From the NCBI GenBank assembly GCA_016946835.1, contig JACVTC010000039.1:887501-930000 (forward strand): DNA of 42,500 bases, read 5' to 3'. Position 1 is the first letter of the stretch. Each line of letters opens with the position of its first letter. The translations under genes and the position numbers were made by a program. The DNA is from Neocallimastix lanati (nom. inval.) (taxonomy: Eukaryota; Neocallimastigomycota; Neocallimastigomycetes; Neocallimastigales; Neocallimastigaceae). This document shows positions 35,729 through 42,500 of this stretch, in pieces. The notes under the pieces were generated by a model, which worked only from the letters and a program-made list of their open reading frames with translations, was not told the DNA's origin and did not search any database.

Positions 35729-36096
35729 ATGTTTGACGAAAGAATAATGAATTTATTAGAAGCAGCTTCATTAGGGTATAAAAAATATTAAAAACATTAA
35801 AAGTATATTTTAAGATTCTTAAATTTATAATAATAAAATTAAACATTTAATTTTTATTTTTTTTTTATAATATATATGCTTTATTTTATATTAAAGTAAT
35901 TTGAAGGCTGTAAAATTTTATGTTAATGCTGGAGTGAATGTAAAATATATAAAATTTATTTAAAGAGATAAATTAATGTTTCTTTTATATTTAATTAATA
36001 AAAATTATTTTTATTATCTTAATTTTATGTACATAAGGTTAATGGCCAACATCAAATGAATAAATATACTCCTTTACACTGGTAAATATTGATAAA

Positions 36097-36127
<31 letters not shown>

Positions 36128-37395
36128 TATTTATTTTTTTTTTTTTTAATTTAATTATATTAAATTTTTATATAATTTATTTTTAATTTATTATTTTTTC
36201 TATTCTATTATGTTTCATTTTATTTATATTTTTACTTAATATTAATTTTAATAAAATATATGTTTTAAATTAATTTTAATATTATTATAAATTCAAAAAA
36301 AAAAAACAAAAAAAAAAAAAAAAAAAGGGCAGTAACAAGAGGACATACTAGTGTTGTTCAATATTTATTATCTAATGTAAATTAATATATATATATAAAT
36401 TTAATAAATTTGAAATTTAATAAGTTTAATTAATATATAAATCGTTAAAAATTATAAATAACAAAAAGGGTGCGGATCCAACAATTAAAAATGCTAAAGG
36501 TGAAATTCCAGCAGATTTATCAAAAACTGAAGAAATGTCGAAAATTTTACATGGTAAAATATTTTTTAAATTTATATTATATTATTATTATTATTATTTA
36601 TTATCTATATATAAAATAATATATTAATTCTATTAAAAGTTAAAAAAAATATATATATAAAAAATAAAGTTAATAATAAAATTTTAATAGTAACAATTAA
36701 AATTATTATTATTATTATTTATTATTTATAAAACAATAAACTCATATATGGTATACATTTTTTTATTAAATTAATATTTCAATATTTTTAAAATATTAAA
36801 TTTTAAAAGCTGAATTACCAAAAGAAATCAAAAAATTACCAATAAATTTCGAATTAAGCTATATAAAAAATCCAGATTTACTTAAAGTTTGGTCATCACC
36901 AGATGAATTACCAGAAGAAAAAACATTCACTCAAATTGAACAAGAAAGAAAAGAGGCTGAATTAAGAAAGCAACAATTACAAAAACAAGAAGAACCTGTT
37001 ACTGAAGATAATGAAAAAGAGTTTTTAATTTATAAAGATGAACAATCAATTAATAATTTACTTGGTTGCGTTTCTATAAATGAAACTAGACCAATAGAAG
37101 ATTTAGTATTGACTATAAAAGAAGTATGATTATTATAATAAAAATAATTAATATATAATAATTATTATTAATTAATAATAATAATAATAATATCAATATT
37201 AATATATTTTAAAAAACATTTTTTTTTTTAATTTAATTCATTTTAAATTACTATATCTATTAGGAAATTGATGATTCCTCTGAACTTAAAACAATTTATA
37301 AAATGAATGGTTCATTAAAGGTTCCAGTTAATAAAAAACAATATAAATATGCAATTAAGAAGATATTCAAAACCACTAATATAGTTATTATATAA
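35729..37395 (+). CDS. Ankyrin-repeat protein, ANKRD40-like
   Basis: Seven exons: 35729-35775, 35897-35939, 36038-36081, 36328-36376, 36469-36553, 36810-37123, 37264-37395; 714 nt, 237 aa. The first exons are tiny (43-49 nt) and cut through ankyrin repeats: LLEAASLGNLKAVKFYV, then YTPLHWAVTRGHTSVVQYLL, then NGADPTIKNAKGEIPADL. A charged, Gln/Glu-rich linker (QERKEAELRKQQLQKQEE) leads to a C-terminal globular segment (RPIEDLVLTIKEEI, LKTIYKMNGSLKVPVNKKQ). Human ANKRD40 has the same order: N-terminal ankyrin repeats with a G-W/Y-T-x-LHWA motif, a variable linker, and a C-terminal segment of matching spacing. It is shorter here because the Pro-rich linker is reduced. Molecular function is poorly known in any organism. 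The intron 3 acceptor lies directly behind a long A tract. Confidence 0.82.
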
Positions 37396-38202
37396 AAGTA
37401 GTAATAAGAAGAATAAGAAACAAAATTTTTTTTTACTTAATTAAAATGTCTATGTTTTAAAATTTATATTTTTACATAATTTTACGTTATAAAATATAAT
37501 TGTAGATTTTAAGGATATAAAATGAAATTTGCATATAAATATTTATTGAAATATATTAAATTTAGAATTATTTAAAAAATAATAATAATAATAGATAAAT
37601 AAAAATAGAAAAAGGAAAAAGGAAATTGCGTATTTTAGTAATAAAAAAAAAGTAATATATATATTACTTAAAATTAGTTTTTCCAGTTTATTTATAAAAT
37701 AAATTAAAAAATAATAATAATAAAAAAATAAAAAATAAAAAATAAAATAGTATATATTTATATATAATATTTAAATTAACATTATTTTATTAGGTTATTA
37801 TATAAAATATTATAGTATAAAAAAAAATAATTGAAGAAAAATAAAAAAGCTTATTTTTTTGATATTATATATTATTTTTGAACTTATTAATATAGAATAA
37901 TGATTTTTTTTAACATTCAAAGTATTTTTTTTTTTTTTTTCTTTAAATTACTTGGATTTTTATTATATATTAACCATTTTATATATTAAGAAAATACTAT
38001 ATCAATTAAATAGTCCTATTTAAATTATTTGAGGGAAAAAATTTTTTTTAAAATTACAATAGAAAGAAAATAACCTATACAAAAAACTTCATATAAATAC
38101 ATTATATAAAAAAATGTATAGTATTTTTATAAAATCAATTTACTTTTATTATTTATATAATTATATAAATAATAATAATCTAATGATTTAAAATTTTATA
38201 TA

Positions 38203-38230
<28 letters not shown>
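37396..38230. other. AT-rich intergenic DNA, no gene seen
   Basis: Downstream of the ankyrin gene; A and T tracts only, including a T tract at about 37926-37940 and an A tract at about 38219-38233. Confidence 0.7.
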
Positions 38231-38233
<3 letters not shown>

Positions 38234-38234
38234 T

Positions 38235-38325
38235 ACCAATAACTCATCATCTTACAGTTAATTAATAACTGTATGGCCATATTGGGAGATGGGTACCCAG
38301 TATGTGCAGTCTATGTTGTTATATA
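38235..38325 (+). other. GC-richer island with two hairpins; possible ncRNA or element relic
   Basis: A sharply bounded patch of about 90 bp in very AT-rich DNA. It contains two consecutive hairpins: TACAGTTA / TAACTGTA (38253-38260 with 38266-38273, perfect 8-bp stem, 5-nt loop) and ATATTGGG / CCCAGTAT (38279-38286 with 38296-38303, one G-U pair), extendable by a C-G pair. The second loop includes part of the palindrome GGGTACCC (38291-38298). The same patch also has short open frames (for example MAILGDGYPVCAVYVVI), so a decayed coding relic is the main alternative. It does not match tRNA, 5S rRNA or spliceosomal RNA signatures that I know. The strand is not determined; plus is used only for orientation. 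Confidence 0.4.
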
Positions 38326-38416
38326 AAAAAAATAATATAAAATTATTTTAAGTTTCTATAGAACTAATAATTTTTAAATTATTATAATATTAAATGTCAC
38401 GTTTCTTAGGAACATT

Positions 38417-38502
38417 CTTTTTTTTTTTTTTTTTTTTTTTTTTTTGTTTTTGTTTTTGTTTTTGTTTGTTTGTTTGTTTGTTTGTTTGTTTGCTTGTTTG
38501 TT
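38417..38502. repeat. T tract followed by (GTTTTT)n and (GTTT)n
   Basis: About 29 T, then three to four GTTTTT units, then about eight GTTT units with one GCTT variant. The graded change suggests slippage-driven growth from a T tract. A shorter version (T39 then GTTT units) occurs at 20626-20680. Confidence 0.85.
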
Positions 38503-39727
38503 TTTTTTATTTATTTTTTTCTATTTTTATTTTTAAATAATTTGATATATATAAAAAAAATTAAATAAATAAAAGCTAATATAATATAATCAATCCTGTT
38601 AGGTTGTTTATGTTTAAAAAATATAAATAATTAATATATATATTTTATGTTTTATGTTTTTTTTTTTTTATAATGTAAAATTATATACAATTGTATTTAC
38701 ATTTTTAAATATTTTCTATTCTATAAAATTTTATAAATATTTTTGAAAAAATTATATATTATTTTAGAATAAAATATTTAAGCTTTTATGATATATATTT
38801 TTTCTTTAATTTCTTCTTTTTATACTACTTTTTTTTTTTTTTTATTATTTTTATTTTTTTAATAATAATATATATATATTTTTTTTTTCAATATATATTT
38901 TTTTTAATATTTTGTTTTTTATACAATTTTTTTTTTTATATTAATTTTTTTCTTCTATTGTTTTTTAATATTAATAATATTTATTATTCTATTTTTTTTT
39001 TATTCTAAATATTAATATTTTTTCTACTAATTTTTTTTAATATAAATATTTTTTCTTCTATTTTTTTTTTTTCGTATTAGTTTTAATATTTTTATTATAT
39101 GAAAAAAAAAAAAAAAATTAATCATAAAAATTATATAAAGTAAAATAAAAAAATTTTATTTTATATTATTTCTTTTTTTACTTTTATTTTATTTTTTTTT
39201 ATTTCTTTTTATTTTAGTCTTCCTATTTATTTATAATATGAATTTTTATTATTTTATAATAAAAATTATTTTTTAGTTTAATGTGGTTATGAAATATAGT
39301 AACTATTATAAAGTAAAAAAAAATTATATTAATATAAAGTAAATAACATTATTCTTTAAAACAATATTTATCATATACATTATATTATTAAAAGTTTTAA
39401 GTTTTTATTTTATTATTATCATTATTATTATTATTATTATTATTTTTTTTTTTTTTTTTTTACTATTAAATATATATATATTCAACAATATATTTTTATG
39501 TTATAATTAAAAATAATAATTAATAATAATTCATATAATATTTTATAATATTTTAAAATTCAATTTGGAAATTCCATTAGGAATTTATTCTTTATTTAAA
39601 ATTTAGTAATTAGAAATTTTTATAAAAATTTTATTAAGCATTCTATATATTGTGAAATTATTTTTGTTTTAATTTGTTCAAAAGTATTACATTTTACTTT
39701 ATATCTTTATAAATATTTAATAGAAAT

Positions 39728-39811
<84 letters not shown>

Positions 39812-40259
39812 TTTAAAATTAATAACAAATAATATAATAACCTTTATATATATGTATTTATATATGTATTTATATATGTATTAATTTTTCTAATATTCTA
39901 TGAAAATGAAATTTGAAATTTCTTATAAAAAGATTTTACATATATATATTTCTTAATAATATGTAAGAATAATAATGAAATTATATTTTTATTAGTTAAT
40001 AAGTAAATAAAAAAAAAAAAAAAGAAAGAAAAAAGAAAAGAAAGAAATAACGGATAAAAATTAGAAATTTAAATATAATAAGAAATTAATAAAATAAATT
40101 GTATTATATATTATATGTCTTTAGGCTGTTTTAATTTTAAAATAAATATTTATATATTTAATAAAATATTAATTATATATTATTTTTTTTTTTTTATTTT
40201 ATTTTTTTTTTTTTATTTTATCATTTATAAATAAATTCTAGTCATATTTTTAAGTCAAA
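38503..40259. repeat. AT-rich intergenic DNA with an (AAT)n microsatellite
   Basis: T-rich low-complexity sequence, with TTTAATATTTTTTCTTCTATT-like phrases recurring loosely at about 38930-39090. An AAT run of about 27 units spans 39729-39811. No gene was seen. The right end should be the promoter of the PHD-finger gene, with TCAAA before its ATG. Confidence 0.75.
40255..40259 (+). promoter_or_regulatory. TCAAA start-codon context (RCO1-like gene)
   Basis: TCAAA directly precedes the ATG at 40260, identical to the contexts at 31663 and 35724. Confidence 0.4.
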
Positions 40260-40484
40260 ATGTTAAATAAAAGAGCATCAGAATCAGATAAGCAAAAGAC
40301 TAAAAAGCAAAGATTAAATTATGATGGTAAATGTTTTATAATTAAAAAGAACAATTAAATTAAATTAATAATTAAATCTTTAAAACAATCAACTTTTTTT
40401 TTTTTTTTTTTTTTTTTTTTATTCCAACTTATAATTTTTTTTTTCTAATCTTTTTATATATAGAATCAGATTCACAAAGTGTAG

Positions 40485-40522
<38 letters not shown>

Positions 40523-41766
40523 TTTATTTTCAATCTAATTTAATTTGAATTTATTTTTTAGCAAAGTAAAGAGGATAATAGTGAGCAAGAGAATACTCCA
40601 AAAAGATCTACAAGATTAAGAAGTAGAACTAAAAGTAATGATTCTAAAACCAAAACTAATGAGATTTCAATAAAAAAAATTACCTTTGTTAGTTCTAGTG
40701 TAAGCGAAATTAAAGATGATTCAAAAAATAAAGAAGAAAATAATGATAGCAATAAGATTACTATTCCAGATCTTGGAAGAAGTTTAAGAAAAGATAAAAA
40801 GCAAGATAAAAATGATATAGATAGCGATACATCAATTGCTTCTTCTGTTACTTCACCTAGAAGAGGTCGAAAAGTATCATCAAAATCTGACCTCTCTGAA
40901 GCTAAGTCATCAAAGGAAAAAGCAAAATCAAAAAAATCTAAAAGTAAAATGTCATCAAAAAGTGAATCTACTGCTGTGGAAAATACTATATCAGAAGGTA
41001 ATTCAGAGGATGTAGGTGAACATATTAAACTTGGAGAGAAAATAAAGCCATCAAGAACAATAGTTGTGGAAATAGAAAATAAAAATAATCTTGTAAAACA
41101 AGAATCAATAACAACTATATCTGATGTATCAGATAACTCTTTACAAGAAATAGATGCAACTATGAATTCAGTACAAACGGTATCTTCAGTTGAAAAAGAT
41201 GATTCGATTGAAAATATACAGAAAAGTGATCAAAGCATCTCTAATATTAAAACTAAAAAATTGAATATAAAAATAAAAAATGACAATTCAAATCCTAAAC
41301 CAAATCAATTTTTAACCGATAAAATAAATAATGAAATTAAGGATAATAATGAAGATAGAAATACTACTCCTACCCCTCATAATAACTCAAGCCATAGGCA
41401 GAATAACAAGACTCCAACACCATCTTCAAATCATTATAACTCTAGATCACATAATAAAAGAAAAAAGAAGTCTCTAAAAAAATCAGAGGTTTCTAGTAGT
41501 GGAAGAAGTGTGTATATTCCAGCAGGATTAGTTAATCCATTTAGAGAAAAATCACATCATCAAAAAGTGGATGAAAGAATTAAAGAAGATATGAATATTT
41601 TAAGAGAATGTATTAAGTCTCTCTCAGAAATAAATGCTAAGCCTTTAATAGAAAATTCGGAAACAGGGTAATTTAAATTATAAAAAAAAATATAATTATA
41701 TATTTAATAAAAATATATATGTATCTATATATATATATATTTATTTTTATATTAAATGAAGCAATG

Positions 41767-41807
<41 letters not shown>

Positions 41808-42500
41808 AAAAAATACACTATTAAAATTTAATAATAAATTACATAAATATATAATTTTACTAATTATTATTATTATTATTACTATATATTATTATTATTA
41901 TTATTACTATGTATTAATATAAAAGGACTAAAAAGAATGAGTACTATATTATAATCATCGATTATTTTTATTTTCTTATTATTACATAAATTATAATATA
42001 AATATTAAATTTATATATTTACAAATATATAAATTTTAAATGCATTATAGAAATTCACAAGGTACACGTAGAAGTTTAAGAAGGACATCTTTAGCAAATT
42101 CACATTCAACAAATCGTGTATCATCACCAAAAACTCATCATTCACCGGAACAACTTACAAAATTAGATTCTTATAATCAAGGTGTACTTCCTTTCCATGC
42201 ATTAGATGATATATCCAAAGTAAATAAATAAATAAATAAATTTTTTTCTTTATATTATATTATTTTATAAAAATGATTCATAAAACTCAGTAATAATATT
42301 ATAACAAAATTTCAATATTGTTTTATAATCTGATAATTATTATATATATATTAAAAATCTAAAGACTGAAGTTAATGACGATTTTTGCTCAATTTGTCGT
42401 CAATCCACCGGTTGCTTTTTATGTTGTGATTCATGTCCAAAAAGTTTTCATTTTGATTGCATTAATCCACCATTAGATAAATCTTCTATACCAGAGGGAA
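40260..42500 (+). CDS. RCO1: Rco1/PHF12-type PHD-finger protein, Rpd3S complex (5' part; runs off the right edge)
   Basis: Five exons are visible: 40260-40326, 40464-40483 (20 nt), 40562-41667, 42051-42219 and 42365 to the edge; about 499 residues. The start is basic (MLNKRASESDKQKTKKQR). A long Ser/Lys/Glu/Asn-rich disordered region follows, with basic patches (TPKRSTRLRSRTKS), a conserved-looking RSVYIPAGLVNPFREK and a helical stretch (DERIKEDMNILRECIKSLSE). The last exon opens a PHD finger: DDFCSICRQSTGCFLCCDSC, then PKSFHFDCINPPLD. The tight match to the first PHD of yeast Rco1 (FCSAC...FLCCDTCPKSFHF.CL.PPID) supports the call; PHF12 is the animal counterpart. Rco1 with Eaf3 directs the Rpd3S histone deacetylase to H3K36-methylated gene bodies. 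A different PHD protein such as Cti6 is less likely. Later PHD and binding regions lie outside the window. Confidence 0.85.
41768..41803 (+). repeat. 36-nt T tract in RCO1-like intron 3
   Basis: Uninterrupted T run in the middle of a 383-nt intron, about 250 nt from the acceptor at 42049-42050. Similar T tracts lie in SWI3 intron 1 (32719-32753) and RCO1-like intron 1 (about 40394-40420). Confidence 0.75.

Noticed and set aside
38235-38325. 5S rRNA or spliceosomal RNA gene
   Set aside because: GGCCATA and GGGTACCCAGTATG loosely recall 5S segments, but order, spacing and the rest do not fit.
40558-40752. 64-codon minus-strand Leu/Ser-rich ORF
   Set aside because: Antisense of the Lys/Asn/Glu-rich exon 3 of the RCO1-like gene.

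Overview
The window looks like nuclear DNA of a fungus with extremely AT-rich intergenic DNA. An anaerobic gut fungus (Neocallimastigomycota) is the best fit. The reasons are very AT-rich spacers full of simple repeats and long A/T tracts, 31 modelled GT-AG introns, and a gene set of fungal and general opisthokont type. A dictyostelid would share the base composition but fits the gene set less well. The assignment is inference; no rRNA or other taxonomic marker is present.

Layout. The left part reads on the minus strand and the right part on the plus strand. Position 1-1882 (minus) is the 5' part of a WW-WW-MyTH4 gene of the ARHGAP39/Vilse type and runs off the left edge. An 11.5-kb gene-poor desert follows, holding 7-bp, 3-bp and 20-bp tandem repeats and at most one tiny membrane ORF. 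At 13355-15425 and 22301-23822 (both minus) lie two paralogous two-exon genes for type I membrane proteins. They share a secreted Cys-rich ectodomain, the same phase-1 intron splitting the same Gly codon, and a conserved juxtamembrane segment. Their cytoplasmic tails differ: one is a long Ser/Thr/Pro tail with RPxTP repeats, the other ends in an SH3 domain. Between them is a graveyard: a relic exon, a decayed non-LTR retrotransposon end, a broken Cys-rich transmembrane gene, short GC-richer repeats, and an intact 111-codon ORF of unknown function.

From 26.7 kb to the right edge, four intron-rich genes run on the plus strand. They are SSRP1 (FACT subunit with a fused HMG box, 10 exons, 729 aa), a SWI3/RSC8/SMARCC subunit of SWI/SNF-type remodellers (5 exons, 890 aa), a short ankyrin protein resembling ANKRD40 (7 exons, 237 aa), and the 5' part of an Rco1/PHF12-type PHD-finger protein of the Rpd3S deacetylase complex. 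Three of the four act on nucleosomes. Exon models were built by hand; for every gene complete in the window the summed exon length is a multiple of three and joined codons continue the recognised domains.

The most interesting item is the paralogous receptor-like pair with alternative SH3 and proline-rich tails. Next are the metazoan-like architectures of the chromatin genes, a GC-richer hairpin island at about 38.25 kb, and 3' splice sites that sit directly behind A-tracts.
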